From Maribacter sp. BPC-D8 (lineage in GTDB: Bacteria; Bacteroidota; Bacteroidia; Flavobacteriales; Flavobacteriaceae): a stretch of DNA of 64,000 nt. The DNA lies in assembly GCF_035207705.1 (NCBI RefSeq), contig NZ_CP128187.1, positions 4,712,001-4,776,000 of the forward strand. Direction: 5' to 3'. Below the pieces are notes generated by a model. It saw only the letters and a list, made by a program, of their open reading frames with translations. It was not told the DNA's origin and made no database searches. Positions 51,585 to 60,819 of the stretch are shown here, piece by piece. The position numbers and the translations under genes were made by a program. Each line of letters starts with the position of its first letter. The stretch's first letter is position 1.

Positions 51585-51840
51585 TCTTTGCGAGGAGCTT
51601 TTCGCGACGTGGCAATCTGTTGAATTTGTGTTCTGTGGTTGGTTGATGGTTGTTGGTTTCACTCTGTCGCTTAGTTTGGTTGTAGTGTGGCGTGTTCCAA
51701 ACAAACAGATAGCCGCGCTCTGCTCGCTATGACGGAGAGATTTAAATATTCGTCTTTGCGAGGAGCTTTTCGCGACGTGGCAATCTGTTGAATGTGTTTT
51801 CTGTGGTTGGTTGATGGTTGTTGGTCTCACTCGGTCGCTG
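51585..51840. repeat. ~90-bp direct duplication containing the GCGAGGAGC module
   Basis: 51585-51675 and 51749-51840 are nearly identical: CGTCTTTGCGAGGAGC ... GTGGCAATCTGTTGAAT, then a TGGTTGG/TTGATGG/TTGTTGG heptad section and a TCACTCNGTCGCT end. The unit between them (51691-51734) is a different repeat, CGTGTTCCAAACA...GATAGCCGCGCT...GCTATGACG, also present at 52114-52157 and 52365-52408. No coding sequence is convincing here. Confidence 0.8.
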
Positions 51841-51916
51841 AGCGTAGCCGAAGTGACATTTCGGTTGCGAGGTGAGTTTTCGTGTTCCAGTCCCTTCGAC
51901 TGCGCTCAGGATGACA
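51838..51916. repeat. Palindrome with GCGTAGCCGAAG/CTTCGACTGCGC arms
   Basis: Left arm CTGAGCGTAGCCGAAG (51838-51853), right arm CTTCGACTGCGCTCAG (51894-51909), with CGTGTTCCAGTCC in the centre, as in the copy at 34805-34870. Confidence 0.75.
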
Positions 51917-51965
51917 ATGCGGTTTCAGTTTTCAGTTTTTAGATGTTTTCGTTTGTGAGTACCAC

Positions 51966-52092
51966 TGTCAGTTCGAGTGGATTTCGAGGTACGAGAAATT
52001 TGTATCGAGAACAGGTTTGGTACACTAGATGGTTCTCGATACAAATTTTTCACTTCCGCTTTGCTACAGTATAAAATCCACTCGAACTGACA
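51966..52092. repeat. ~125-bp palindromic intergenic element, copy 3
   Basis: Outer TGTCAGTTCGAGTG/CACTCGAACTGACA arms and inner TTGTATCGAGAAC/GTTCTCGATACAA arms around the AGGTTTGG centre. 127 bp, like copy 2. Confidence 0.9.
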
Positions 52093-52113
52093 TATCGTTT
52101 ACGAGATGTGTGT

Positions 52114-52157
52114 CGTGTTCCAAACAAACAGATAGCCGCGCTTTGCTCGCTATGACG
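52114..52157. repeat. GATAGCC...GCTATGACG repeat, copy 2 of 3
   Basis: CGTGTTCCAAACAAACAG then ATAGCCGCGCTTTGCTCGC and TATGACG. Copies at 51691-51734 and 52365-52408. GATAGC and GCTATG form a short hairpin around CGCGCTTTGCTC. Confidence 0.75.
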
Positions 52158-52219
52158 GTGGCGAGAGAGTTTTCAGTTGGCAGTGCCAGTTTTCAGATGT
52201 TTTCGTTTGTGAGTACCAC

Positions 52220-52343
52220 TGTCAGTTCGAGTGGATTTCGAGGTACGAGGAATTTGTATCGAGAACAGGTTTGGAACACGCGAGGGTTCTCGATACAAAT
52301 TTAGGCTTTCGTTGCACTCAAGCTAAAATCACTCGAACTGACA
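52220..52343. repeat. ~125-bp palindromic intergenic element, copy 4
   Basis: Same outer and inner arms as copies 2 and 3. The ~45 bp before it (TTTTCAG words, then TTTTCGTTTGTGAGTACCAC) also duplicates the sequence before copy 3, so the duplicated unit is larger than the palindrome. Confidence 0.9.
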
Positions 52344-52364
52344 ATGCGTTTACGAGTTTAGTTT

Positions 52365-52408
52365 CGTGTTCCAAACAGGCAGATAGCCACGCTTTGCTCG
52401 CTATGACG
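52365..52408. repeat. GATAGCC...GCTATGACG repeat, copy 3 of 3
   Basis: CGTGTTCCAAACAGGCAG, ATAGCCACGCTTTGCTCGC, TATGACG. It differs from copy 2 at three or four positions. Confidence 0.75.
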
Positions 52409-52420
52409 TTAATAAAGAAG

Positions 52421-52595
52421 TACTAAGTACTAAGTATAAAGTCGTAAGTAAGAGGTACAAAGTATTAAGAAGTGAATGTGGAGTATAAAGAGAACAGCAT
52501 AAAGCAAACAGCTCAAAGTACGCAGTACTAAGAACTAACAAGAACAGCTTTGTACTCTGTACTTAATACTTAATACAAAAAAAACGCGCAGCGTT
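52421..52595. repeat. Composite heptad-repeat element, third copy (inverted arms and mini-hairpin)
   Basis: Seven words, mostly NNNNAAG in 7-bp register (52421-52469), then a degenerate stretch, then four inverted words of CTTNNTA/CTTAATA type (52548-52575). These are followed by the mini-hairpin AACGC-GCA-GCGTT (52583-52595). The order matches 24060-24334. Confidence 0.75.
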
Positions 52596-52604
52596 AAGAA
52601 AACT

Positions 52605-52757
52605 GCCAACTGTTACTGCCAACTGTTACTGCCAACTGTTACTGCCAACTGTTACTGCCAACTGTTACTGCCAACTGAATACTAGAACAAGTACTTAATA
52701 CAAAAAACGTGCAGCGTTAAAAAACGAACAACCAACAACGAACAACCATCAACCATT
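52605..52757. repeat. 13-bp tandem repeat, mini-hairpin and AACNAAC heptads abutting engB
   Basis: GCCAACTGTTACT repeats every 13 bp, five full copies plus a partial (52605-52677). A second inverted CTTAATA word and mini-hairpin AACGT-GCA-GCGTT (52706-52718) follow. Five words of AACNAAC/AACCATN type (52723-52757) then run across the engB stop codon (TCA at 52749-52751 on the plus strand). Confidence 0.85.
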
Positions 52758-53369
52758 TTTCGTTGCCTCGTAAAACTTCTCGTTGATATCATCTATATAT
52801 GCCAGTACTTCATCGCGACCACTTCGGTGGCTAGAGCTGGTGATAAAGTGTGGTGGTGCTTCTTCCCACATGTCTTCTAATAGTTGATCCAGGTATTTTT
52901 TAACTTGAAGTTCAACCGCTTTAGGCTTTAATTTATCTGCCTTTGTGAAGATAATGGCAAATGGTACTCCGTTTTCACCCATCCACTGCATGAACTCCAT
53001 ATCTATAGGTTGTGGATCATGGCGAATATCTACAAGCACGAAAGAGCATACTAGTTGCTCTCGTTCTAAAAAGTAATTGGTGATATATTTTTGAAAGGTC
53101 TTTTTATCTCTTTTAGAAACACGTGCATAACCGTAGCCAGGTAAATCGACAAGAAACCAATTTTCATTGATTTTAAAGTGATTTATAAGTTGGGTTTTAC
53201 CGGGTCTGCCAGAAATTTTCGCCAAGCTTTTACGCTCGGTCAACATGTTTATTAGAGAAGACTTACCAACGTTAGAACGACCAATAAAGGCGTACTCGGG
53301 TAAAGGCTCTTTCGGGCATTTGGCAACATTAGAGTTGCTCATTACAAAGTCGGCCGACTTTATTTTCAT
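52749..53369 (-). CDS. engB: Ribosome biogenesis GTP-binding protein YsxC/EngB
   Basis: 206 residues from ATG 53369 ([19 protein letters not shown]); a longer frame to 53405 would overlap the upstream gene. TRAFAC GTPase: G1 GRSNVGKSS (30-38), G3 DLPGYGYA, G4 TKAD. Needed for 50S assembly. It lies 11 bp downstream of the hydrolase gene, so they share a transcript. Its last codons overlap a heptad array. Confidence 0.95.
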   Translation of the reverse strand: MKIKSADFVMSNSNVAKCPKEPLPEYAFIGRSNVGKSSLINMLTERKSLAKISGRPGKTQLINHFKINENWFLVDLPGYGYARVSKRDKKTFQKYITNYFLEREQLVCSFVLVDIRHDPQPIDMEFMQWMGENGVPFAIIFTKADKLKPKAVELQVKKYLDQLLEDMWEEAPPHFITSSSHRSGRDEVLAYIDDINEKFYEATKNG

Positions 53370-53380
53370 CCGTAGGGTAT

Positions 53381-54145
53381 TTAGAAATTGTTTTTCGTCA
53401 ACCACTCATCAAGAATGGTGTTGAATTCGTCTGGGTGCTCCATCATCGGTGCATGTCCGCATTTATCCATCCAAAATAAATCTGAATTAGGTAAAAGCTC
53501 ATCGAACAGTTCTGCAACGTCTGGCGGAGTAACCGTATCATTTTTTCCCCATATAATACAAGTTGGGGTTTTCATGCTAGGTAAATCTTGCGCCATGTTG
53601 TGGCGAATGGCACTTTTTGCAATTGCCAAGGTCTTTACCAATTTTACACGATCGTTAACCGTAGCAAAAACTTCATCTACGATTTCTTTGGTAGCAACTT
53701 CTGGGTCATAGAAAACATCTTGTGCTTTCTTTTTAATAAACTCATAATCACCACGTTTAGGGTAACCATCGCCCATAGCGCTTTCGTAAAGTCCAGAACT
53801 ACCTGTAATTACCAAAGCTTTTACTTTTGCCGGGTATAATTTGGTGTGTAAAAGACCAATATGGCCACCTAAAGAGTTACCTAAAAGAATAACATCGTCT
53901 AGCTCTTTATAATCTATAAATTTCTTAAGGTATTTTGCAAAATTCTTTACCGTTGTCTTTAACATCGGCATAGCGTAAAGGGGCAATTCAGGAATAATCA
54001 CTCTGTATCCTTTCGGAGGAAAATAAGTATTCACCCCCTCAAAATTACTTAGTCCGCCCATTAATCCGTGAAGAATAATAATGGGTTTGCCCTCGCCTTT
54101 TTCTATATACTTAAATCCTCCCTCGGTGATCAATTCGTTTTCCAT
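53381..54145 (-). CDS. Alpha/beta hydrolase
   Basis: 254 residues from ATG 54145 ([27 protein letters not shown]). Catalytic triad: Ser91 in GNSLGGH, Asp in [10 protein letters not shown], His in [10 protein letters not shown]; the oxyanion HGLMGG motif is at 26-31. Substrate unknown. It has its own promoter divergent from the dcw cluster and is followed by engB. A GTG at 54151 would add only two residues. Confidence 0.9.
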   Translation of the reverse strand: MENELITEGGFKYIEKGEGKPIIILHGLMGGLSNFEGVNTYFPPKGYRVIIPELPLYAMPMLKTTVKNFAKYLKKFIDYKELDDVILLGNSLGGHIGLLHTKLYPAKVKALVITGSSGLYESAMGDGYPKRGDYEFIKKKAQDVFYDPEVATKEIVDEVFATVNDRVKLVKTLAIAKSAIRHNMAQDLPSMKTPTCIIWGKNDTVTPPDVAELFDELLPNSDLFWMDKCGHAPMMEHPDEFNTILDEWLTKNNF

Positions 54146-54168
54146 GCGCACTACTCATCATAATTCTC

Positions 54169-54201
54169 CAAATATAGGTAATTACCGAGAATAGCTAACA
54201 A
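54169..54201 (-). promoter_or_regulatory. Promoter of the alpha/beta hydrolase-engB unit
   Basis: On the minus strand: TTG (54201-54199), 22-bp spacer, TATATTTG (54176-54169). A full consensus match. Transcription should start near 54162, about 17 nt before the ATG. Confidence 0.75.
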
Positions 54202-54315
54202 CTCTTTTCGATAAGGTGAGTAGCTGAAACTTTAAGAATTCACTTTATCAATAATTATGGGCTGAGTGGGAAAAATATCCCATAAAATCCGATGAAGTGC
54301 AAAAACGTGTTCAAA

Positions 54316-54380
54316 AGTGGGGTAATTTATTAACAAAGTGGTTTTTAGTGGTAAAATGTGGTAATAATATTTATATATTT
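54316..54380 (+). promoter_or_regulatory. dcw cluster promoter with MraZ-type operator repeats
   Basis: GTGG repeats start at 54316 (GTGGGG), 54337, 54347 and 54357, the last three exactly 10 bp apart in an AAAGTGG/TTAGTGG/AATGTGG context. Direct GTG-rich repeats with a 10-bp period ahead of mraZ are the known MraZ binding pattern in E. coli and Mycoplasma. The -7 element TATATTTG follows at 54373-54380; the repeats occupy the -33 region, so bound MraZ should block or modulate initiation. Transcription would start near 54387. Confidence 0.75.
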
Positions 54381-54407
54381 GAGTTATATAAACTAAACAC
54401 ATCCATT

Positions 54408-54881
54408 TTGGACATATTTTTCTTTGGGACTTTTAATTGCAAGGCTGATGCCAAGGGGCGTATTATGCTCCCTGTCGCGCTGCGTAATCAAGTGGCTCCG
54501 ATCCTAAATGATGGGTTTTTTATCAAGAAATCATATTTGAGCGAATGTTTGGAATTATACCCGGCATATGAGTGGCACAGAGTGATGGCAGAATTGAATG
54601 AAAAGAGCAGGTTCGATGAAGAAAACCTACAGTTTATAAGAATGTATACCGCAGGGCTACGTCAAGTAGAAGTAGACTCGACCGGTAGATTATTGATACC
54701 GAAAGATATTATTTCATTAGGTGGTATTAGCAAAGAAGTAGTTATTGCACCAATAGGAAAGCGATTAGAGATTTGGGACAAGAAAGCCTATGATGAATCT
54801 ATAAGCGCAACGAAAGAAGAGAAGGTGAAGTTGGCAAAGCGTGTAATGTTAGGTGAAAAACCAAGTGGAGATGTATCATAA
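54408..54881 (+). CDS. mraZ: Transcriptional regulator MraZ
   Basis: 157 residues if started at TTG 54408 (MDIFFFGTFNCKADAKGRIMLP), which gives normal MraZ length and falls ~20 nt after the predicted transcription start. The longer frame from 54297 would run through the operator and promoter. Two AbrB-like swapped-hairpin repeats: CKADAKGRIMLPVALRNQV and VEVDSTGRLLIPKDIISLGGI. It binds its own promoter and regulates the dcw cluster. It overlaps rsmH by 11 bp. Confidence 0.93.
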   Translation: MDIFFFGTFNCKADAKGRIMLPVALRNQVAPILNDGFFIKKSYLSECLELYPAYEWHRVMAELNEKSRFDEENLQFIRMYTAGLRQVEVDSTGRLLIPKDIISLGGISKEVVIAPIGKRLEIWDKKAYDESISATKEEKVKLAKRVMLGEKPSGDVS

Positions 54882-55773
54882 CCCTGTATTACTGAAAGAA
54901 TCGGTAGATGGCTTGAACATCAAAGAAGACGGTATATATGTAGACGTAACCTTTGGTGGTGGCGGTCACTCGAAAGAGATATTAAAAAGATTGGGCAAAG
55001 AAGGCAGATTATATGCTTTTGATCAAGATGAAGATGCGCAAGCAAATACATTAGGTGATCCAAGATTTACGCTAATCGCGGAAAATTTTAGATACATCAC
55101 CCAGTTTTTAAAGTTCTATGGCATAAAGAAGGTAGATGGTATTCTAGCGGATTACGGAGTTTCATCGCACCAATTCGATCAAGCGGAAAGAGGATTCTCT
55201 ACCCGTTTCGATGCAGATTTAGATATGCGAATGAGCAAGCGCAATACGCTATCGGCTTTTGAGGTCGTAAATAAGTTCTCATATGATGACTTGCGTAAAG
55301 TATTGTTCGAGTACGGCGATATTAGAAACGCGAATGCCATGGCAAAAGTAATTGTTGCCAGTAGAGAAGAAGAGCAGATACAAACAACCGATGCGCTGAA
55401 AACAGTGTTGAAGCAGTTTTTGCCAGAACATAGGCAGCATAAAATATTGGCACAGATATACCAAGCGATTCGCATAGAGGTGAATCAAGAGATAGAAGTG
55501 ATCAAAGAGTTTTTGGAGCAGGCTCCAGAATTATTGAATGAAAAAGGAAGGCTAAGTGTTATTAGCTACCACTCTTTAGAAGATAGGCTTGTAAAAAGAT
55601 TTATAAGAGCAGGTCAGTTTGACGGAGAGCCAGAAAAAGATTTTTACGGCAATATAGATGTACCGTTAAAAAAGGTTGGTGGGTTGATCGTGCCAACAAG
55701 AGAAGAGATAAAATTAAATAACAGAGCACGTAGTGCAAAATTAAGAATAGCAGAGCGTAATGGCGAAAAATAA
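54871..55773 (+). CDS. rsmH: 16S rRNA (cytosine1402-N4)-methyltransferase
   Basis: 300 residues from ATG 54871 (MYHNPVLLKESVDGL). SAM-binding motif VDVTFGGGGHSKEIL, then GILADYGVSSHQFD and the C-terminal SYHSLEDRLVKRFI motif. It methylates N4 of C1402 in the 30S decoding centre. Second gene of the dcw cluster, overlapping mraZ (11 bp) and the FtsL-like gene (14 bp). Confidence 0.95.
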   Translation: MYHNPVLLKESVDGLNIKEDGIYVDVTFGGGGHSKEILKRLGKEGRLYAFDQDEDAQANTLGDPRFTLIAENFRYITQFLKFYGIKKVDGILADYGVSSHQFDQAERGFSTRFDADLDMRMSKRNTLSAFEVVNKFSYDDLRKVLFEYGDIRNANAMAKVIVASREEEQIQTTDALKTVLKQFLPEHRQHKILAQIYQAIRIEVNQEIEVIKEFLEQAPELLNEKGRLSVISYHSLEDRLVKRFIRAGQFDGEPEKDFYGNIDVPLKKVGGLIVPTREEIKLNNRARSAKLRIAERNGEK

Positions 55774-56101
55774 AGTGAAAACGGGTGTATTAGACCTATT
55801 AAAGGGTAAGTTTTTGGTGAGCGGTGACGCCCCTAAAAATTGGCTGTTTATTATTTTCATTTCATTTTTGGCAACGGTAATGATCAGTAGCTCTCATAGC
55901 GCCGATCAAAAAGTACACCGTATCGCTTTATTAAATGAAGAAGTAAAAGAATTGCGTAACGAGTTCGTAGATATGCGATCAGATGTACAGCAGCTAAAAT
56001 TAGAATCGAGCATTACCGGTAAAATATCGGAAAAAGGACTGTTTCCTTCAGAGAATCCCCCGCAGAAAATTAAGGTGAAATCTTTAAAAGAGGAGGAATA
56101 A
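55760..56101 (+). CDS. FtsL-like cell-division protein
   Basis: 113 residues with a cytoplasmic basic N-terminus, one transmembrane helix (about 27-45, NWLFIIFISFLATVMISSS) and a periplasmic heptad-type coiled coil (VHRIALLNEEVKELRNEFVDMRSDVQQLKLE). The place between rsmH and ftsI is that of ftsL in other dcw clusters. Primary sequence of FtsL is poorly conserved, so the call rests on size, topology and position. Its TAA overlaps the next ATG by 1 bp. Confidence 0.85.
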   Translation: MAKNKVKTGVLDLLKGKFLVSGDAPKNWLFIIFISFLATVMISSSHSADQKVHRIALLNEEVKELRNEFVDMRSDVQQLKLESSITGKISEKGLFPSENPPQKIKVKSLKEEE

Positions 56102-58107
56102 TGGCGGCAACAGATAAAAGCATATTAAAAAGGCTCTATATAGTAGCAGGTTTCATGGTACTCTTTGCGGGTGCAGTGTTATTTAAGCTGGTTTCTATAC
56201 AAGTAGTAGATGGCGAAAAGTACCAGGCATTGGCAGATACACGTACCGAGCGTATGTTTACTATTGAGCCAAATAGAGGTAATCTATATTCTGACGATGG
56301 TAGCCTTTTGGCAACTTCAGTATCTAAATACACCATTCGTTTTGATGCCGTAACCGTTAGCAGCGAAGATTTTAAAGCAAATGTAAAACCATTGGCAGAT
56401 GCCTTGGCTAAGAATTTCGGTAAAACATCTTCTCACTATCAGCAGGTTTTAAGAAAAGCACGTGAGAATAAAAATAGATATGCATTGCTTGTGCGTAACC
56501 TAGATTATTCTGAATACATGGCGGTAAAGAAATTTCCGCTTTTGAATAAGGGGGCGTATAAGGGCGGACTCATTATTGAGCAGCATACCAAAAGAGAGCA
56601 TCCGTTAGGTAAAATTGCCGAGCGTAGTGTAGGGTATGAGCGTGTAGATGAAAACGGATATTATACCCGTGTGGGTATGGAAGGTGCTTTTGGGGAATAC
56701 CTAAGAGGAATTTCTGGAAAGCGCTTAAAGCAAAAAATAGCAAAAGGACAGTGGAAGCCTATCGGTAACGATAATATCATTGAGCCAAAAGATGGCTACG
56801 ATGTGTATTCGACCATTGACATTAATATACAAGATATAGCGCACCATGCTTTATTAGGTCAGTTAGAGAAATACCAAGCAGACCACGGTACGGTAATCGT
56901 AATGGAAGTGAAAACCGGTGAGGTAAAAGCGATATCGAATTTGGGTCAGACGACCGATGGAAAATATTACGAGCGTTTAAATTATGCTATAGGTGAGTCT
57001 CACGAGCCAGGTTCAACATTTAAGTTGGTGAATTTAGTAGCAGCATTAGAAGATAAGGTGATTGATACCAGTTCTGTAATCGATACGGAGAAAGGCTCTT
57101 GGAAATTATATAAGCATACCATTAGAGATACCAAGCGTGGTGGTCATGGAAAAATTACCATGTCTACGGCTTTTGAAGTATCGTCGAATGTGGCATTTGC
57201 AAAAATGATACATGAAGGGTATAAGAACGATCCAGAAAAATACGTGAACCGATTAATGAGCATGGGTATTCATAAAGAATTAGGACTTCCGGTTGTTGGT
57301 GAAGGTAAACCAGTGCTGCGTTACCCAGGTGATAAAGGTTGGTCAGGGCTTTCTTTGGCACAAATGGCTTATGGTTATGAAGTATCTATGACGCCGCTAC
57401 AAACATTGGCATTTTATAATGCTATTGCGAACGATGGCGAAATGGTAAAGCCACGATTGTTGAAAGAAGTTAAAGAGTGGAACAAGACAATTGAGAAGTT
57501 TGAAAAGAAAGTATTGAACCCTGCAATTTGCTCACAATCTACGGTAAAGAAAGTACAGCAGATATTAAAGAATGTAGTAGAGAAAGATCACGGTACAGGT
57601 CACCGTATGTATTCTAAGAATTTTTCTATGGCAGGAAAAACAGGGACTACGCAGACCAATTATGTGTCTAAAGATAAATCGAAGTACGAGTACATTTCTT
57701 CGTTCGCAGGATATTTTCCGGCAGACAATCCGAAATACTCTTGTATCGTAGTGATCCATAAGCCAGACAAAAGTGTTGGGTATTATGGTGCAGATGTATC
57801 TGGTCCGGTATTTAAATCTGTAGCACAAAAAGTATATGCAACATCGCCGTTAACAAGTGAGGTAGATGTAAAAAATGTGTTGATCGCCAAAAATGAAGAT
57901 TCGCACCAAGGATATTACAAAGCAGCGCAGCAGAAATATTCATCAATGCCAAATGTAAAAGGGATGTGCGGTATGGATGCCGTAGCCATTCTTGAGAATT
58001 TAGGAATTGAAGTAGAAGTAAAAGGAAACGGAAAGGTGAAGAACCAATCTATCAACAAAGGCACCGATTTAAAATCAGTGAAGAAAATAGTATTAGAATT
58101 AATATGA
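56101..58107 (+). CDS. ftsI: Penicillin-binding protein 3-type transpeptidase with PASTA domain
   Basis: 668 residues: a membrane anchor (about 11-33), a PBP dimerisation domain (50-230), and a transpeptidase domain with S305-TFK (EPGSTFK), S361-SN and KTG (AGKTGTTQT). A C-terminal PASTA domain (about 610-668, MPNVKGMCGMDAVAILENLGIEVEVKGNG) follows; this is not found in E. coli FtsI. It cross-links septal peptidoglycan in the divisome with FtsW. It overlaps murE by 4 bp. Confidence 0.94.
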   Translation: MAATDKSILKRLYIVAGFMVLFAGAVLFKLVSIQVVDGEKYQALADTRTERMFTIEPNRGNLYSDDGSLLATSVSKYTIRFDAVTVSSEDFKANVKPLADALAKNFGKTSSHYQQVLRKARENKNRYALLVRNLDYSEYMAVKKFPLLNKGAYKGGLIIEQHTKREHPLGKIAERSVGYERVDENGYYTRVGMEGAFGEYLRGISGKRLKQKIAKGQWKPIGNDNIIEPKDGYDVYSTIDINIQDIAHHALLGQLEKYQADHGTVIVMEVKTGEVKAISNLGQTTDGKYYERLNYAIGESHEPGSTFKLVNLVAALEDKVIDTSSVIDTEKGSWKLYKHTIRDTKRGGHGKITMSTAFEVSSNVAFAKMIHEGYKNDPEKYVNRLMSMGIHKELGLPVVGEGKPVLRYPGDKGWSGLSLAQMAYGYEVSMTPLQTLAFYNAIANDGEMVKPRLLKEVKEWNKTIEKFEKKVLNPAICSQSTVKKVQQILKNVVEKDHGTGHRMYSKNFSMAGKTGTTQTNYVSKDKSKYEYISSFAGYFPADNPKYSCIVVIHKPDKSVGYYGADVSGPVFKSVAQKVYATSPLTSEVDVKNVLIAKNEDSHQGYYKAAQQKYSSMPNVKGMCGMDAVAILENLGIEVEVKGNGKVKNQSINKGTDLKSVKKIVLELI

Positions 58108-59567
58108 TGCATTTAAAGGACATATTATATGGAGTGCGTATTACTGCTGTTAGCGGTACTACCTCTTGTGATATAGCATCAGTTTGTTTTGATTCTCGCG
58201 AGGTTCAAAAAGGTGATGCCTTTGTAGCGATTAAAGGAACTTTGACCGATGGTCATAAATATATAGATCAAGTTGTAGCTGCAGGTGCAAGAGCAATTGT
58301 TTGTGAGCAATTACCGGCAGACATGATTGATGATGTTACCTATGTACAGGTAGAAAGTGGTAATCAAGCATTGGCTTTGATGGCTTCTAACTACTACGGT
58401 ACACCATCTAAGAATTTAAAACTAGTAGGTGTTACGGGTACAAATGGTAAAACCACGGTATCTAGTTTATTATATCAGTTATTCAAAAAAGCAGGGTATA
58501 AAGTGGGCTTGTTATCAACCATTAAAATTATGGTCGATGAAACTGAATTTCCAACAAAGCATACCACTCCCGATGCATTGGTGATCAACAAGCATTTAAA
58601 GTTGATGAACGATGCCGGTGTAGAGTTTTGCTTTATGGAAGTAAGTTCTCATGGTATTCATCAGAAAAGAACAGAAGGCTTGGTATTTGAAGGCGCGATT
58701 TTTACGAATCTGTCTCACGATCACCTAGACTACCATAAAACATTTGCAGAATATCGCGATACCAAAAAAATACTGTTTGATCAGTTGCCAAAAACGGCAT
58801 TTGCATTAACCAATGTAGATGATAAGAACGGCTTGGTAATGTTGCAGAATACAAAGGCTAGAAAAGCAAGCTACGCCTTAAAGAATTATGCAGATTACAG
58901 AGCACAGATATTAGAAAATCAGTTCGACGGACAGTTGTTGAAAATCAATGACCATGAACTTTGGACGAAATTAATAGGTCATTTCAATGCATATAATATG
59001 TTGGCGATTTACGCGACAGCAGATTTATTAGGATTGGAGCAATTAGAAACCCTGCGCTTATTGAGCGAGTTGGAAAATGTAGATGGAAGGTTTCAGTATT
59101 ACATATCAAAGAAAAAAATTACGGCAATAGTTGATTATGCCCATACGCCGGACGCCCTTAAAAATGTGCTTGAGACAATCAACACGTTGAGAACTGGAAA
59201 TGAAAACGTCATCACCGTTGTGGGGTGTGGTGGCGATAGAGACAGATCAAAGCGTCCGGTAATGGGTAATATCGCATCAGAGATGAGTAACAAGACCATT
59301 TTCACCTCTGATAACCCGAGAACGGAGTCGCCAACTGAAATTATTTCAGAAATGGAGGCAGGAGTAGAACCACAGAATGTCAAAAAGATTTTATCCATCG
59401 AGAATAGAGAGCAGGCGATTAAAACAGCTTGTCAACTAGCAGATGACAACGATATCATATTAGTAGCCGGTAAAGGTCATGAGACCTACCAAGAAACCAA
59501 CGGAGTACGTATAGATTTCGATGATTTTAAAATAGTAAAAGAGCTCTTAAACAGCTTAGAAAAATAA
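58104..59567 (+). CDS. murE: UDP-MurNAc-L-Ala-D-Glu:meso-diaminopimelate ligase
   Basis: 487 residues. ATP-binding GTNGKTT (112-118); DNPR at 403-406 ([10 protein letters not shown]) is the signature of meso-diaminopimelate rather than lysine specificity, so the peptidoglycan is DAP-type. The GKGHETYQ motif near the C-terminus supports this. Start ATG 58104 is followed at once by a second ATG. Cytoplasmic step of peptidoglycan precursor synthesis. Confidence 0.96.
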   Translation: MMHLKDILYGVRITAVSGTTSCDIASVCFDSREVQKGDAFVAIKGTLTDGHKYIDQVVAAGARAIVCEQLPADMIDDVTYVQVESGNQALALMASNYYGTPSKNLKLVGVTGTNGKTTVSSLLYQLFKKAGYKVGLLSTIKIMVDETEFPTKHTTPDALVINKHLKLMNDAGVEFCFMEVSSHGIHQKRTEGLVFEGAIFTNLSHDHLDYHKTFAEYRDTKKILFDQLPKTAFALTNVDDKNGLVMLQNTKARKASYALKNYADYRAQILENQFDGQLLKINDHELWTKLIGHFNAYNMLAIYATADLLGLEQLETLRLLSELENVDGRFQYYISKKKITAIVDYAHTPDALKNVLETINTLRTGNENVITVVGCGGDRDRSKRPVMGNIASEMSNKTIFTSDNPRTESPTEIISEMEAGVEPQNVKKILSIENREQAIKTACQLADDNDIILVAGKGHETYQETNGVRIDFDDFKIVKELLNSLEK

Positions 59568-59598
59568 CCAAGGCTTAGTAGCAAAGAATACAGATTAT

Positions 59599-60819
59599 AT
59601 GTTAACCTACCTGTTCGAATATTTAGAAAAACAATACCAGTTGCCTGGAGCTTCGCTGTTTCAGTTCAGCACTTTCCGTGCGGCAATGGCTATACTGTTT
59701 TCATTAATGATTGCGACGATTTACGGTAAGCGTGTTATTCTTTTTCTTCAAAAGCAACAAGTAGGGGAAACCATTCGCGATTTAGGTCTTGATGGTCAAA
59801 AGCAAAAAGCAGGTACGCCAACAATGGGTGGGGTAATTATAATCATGTCCACCTTGATACCAGTATTGCTTTTCGCAAGATTAGAGAACATATATATCAT
59901 ACTGTTGATATTCACCATGCTGTGGATGGGAGCAATCGGATTCTTAGATGATTACATTAAAGTATTCAAAAAGAATAAAGAAGGATTAAAAGGACGTTTC
60001 AAGGTATTGGGTCAAGTAGTATTAGGCTTAATCGTAGGTGCAGTACTTTATTTTCACCCACAGGTAACAATGCGTGATCATGATAAAACAATTATTACGC
60101 AAGATTACACTGTTGAGCAGGTAAAAGGAGCAGAGATTAAGTCAACCATGACAACGGTTCCTTTCTTTAAAAATAATGAGTTTGATTATGAAAGTCTAAT
60201 ATCATGGGCAGGCGATGATGCAAAAGAATATGCTTGGTTGTTATTTATACCGGTAATTATTTTGATAGTAACTGCGGTATCTAACGGAGCAAATTTAACA
60301 GATGGTATCGATGGTCTCGCGGCAGGTACATCGGCAATAATAGTATTTACGCTGGGCATTTTTGCCTTGGTATCTGGTAATATCATATTCTCTGATTATT
60401 TGGATATCATGTATATACCACGAGTAGGTGAGTTGCTGGTATTCATTACCGCTTTTGCAGGAGCATTGATCGGATTCTTATGGTATAATGCCTTCCCGGC
60501 ACAAGTGTTTATGGGCGATACGGGTAGTTTAACTATCGGTGGCGTAATTGCTGTAATCGCAATTATAGTACGTAAAGAATTATTAATACCTGTGTTATGC
60601 GGAATCTTCTTTGCAGAGTCGCTTTCAGTGATGATACAAGTAGGGTATTTCAAATACACAAAGAAAAAATTTGGTGAAGGTCGACGTATATTTTTAATGT
60701 CCCCATTACATCACCACTACCAAAAAATGGGATACCACGAGAGTAAGATCGTAACCCGTTTTTGGATTGTAGGTATACTATTGGCAATTGTAACTGTAGT
60801 GACCTTAAAAATTAGATAA
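59599..60819 (+). CDS. mraY: Phospho-N-acetylmuramoyl-pentapeptide-transferase
   Basis: 406 residues, ten predicted helices. Motifs: [19 protein letters not shown] (Asp-Asp), [23 protein letters not shown] and [11 protein letters not shown] (triple His). It transfers phospho-MurNAc-pentapeptide to undecaprenyl phosphate, giving lipid I. It is ~45 residues longer than E. coli MraY because of an extracytoplasmic insertion (about 155-205), as in other Bacteroidota. It shares TAATG (1-bp overlap) with murD. Confidence 0.96.
   Translation: MLTYLFEYLEKQYQLPGASLFQFSTFRAAMAILFSLMIATIYGKRVILFLQKQQVGETIRDLGLDGQKQKAGTPTMGGVIIIMSTLIPVLLFARLENIYIILLIFTMLWMGAIGFLDDYIKVFKKNKEGLKGRFKVLGQVVLGLIVGAVLYFHPQVTMRDHDKTIITQDYTVEQVKGAEIKSTMTTVPFFKNNEFDYESLISWAGDDAKEYAWLLFIPVIILIVTAVSNGANLTDGIDGLAAGTSAIIVFTLGIFALVSGNIIFSDYLDIMYIPRVGELLVFITAFAGALIGFLWYNAFPAQVFMGDTGSLTIGGVIAVIAIIVRKELLIPVLCGIFFAESLSVMIQVGYFKYTKKKFGEGRRIFLMSPLHHHYQKMGYHESKIVTRFWIVGILLAIVTVVTLKIR

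Noticed and set aside
51558-51830. Minus-strand ORF of ~90 residues
   Set aside because: It lies wholly within a direct duplication of repeat modules; its protein repeats itself for that reason.
52029-52304. Plus-strand ORF of ~91 residues
   Set aside because: Spans two palindromic elements and hairpin repeats; no start context and no recognisable protein feature.
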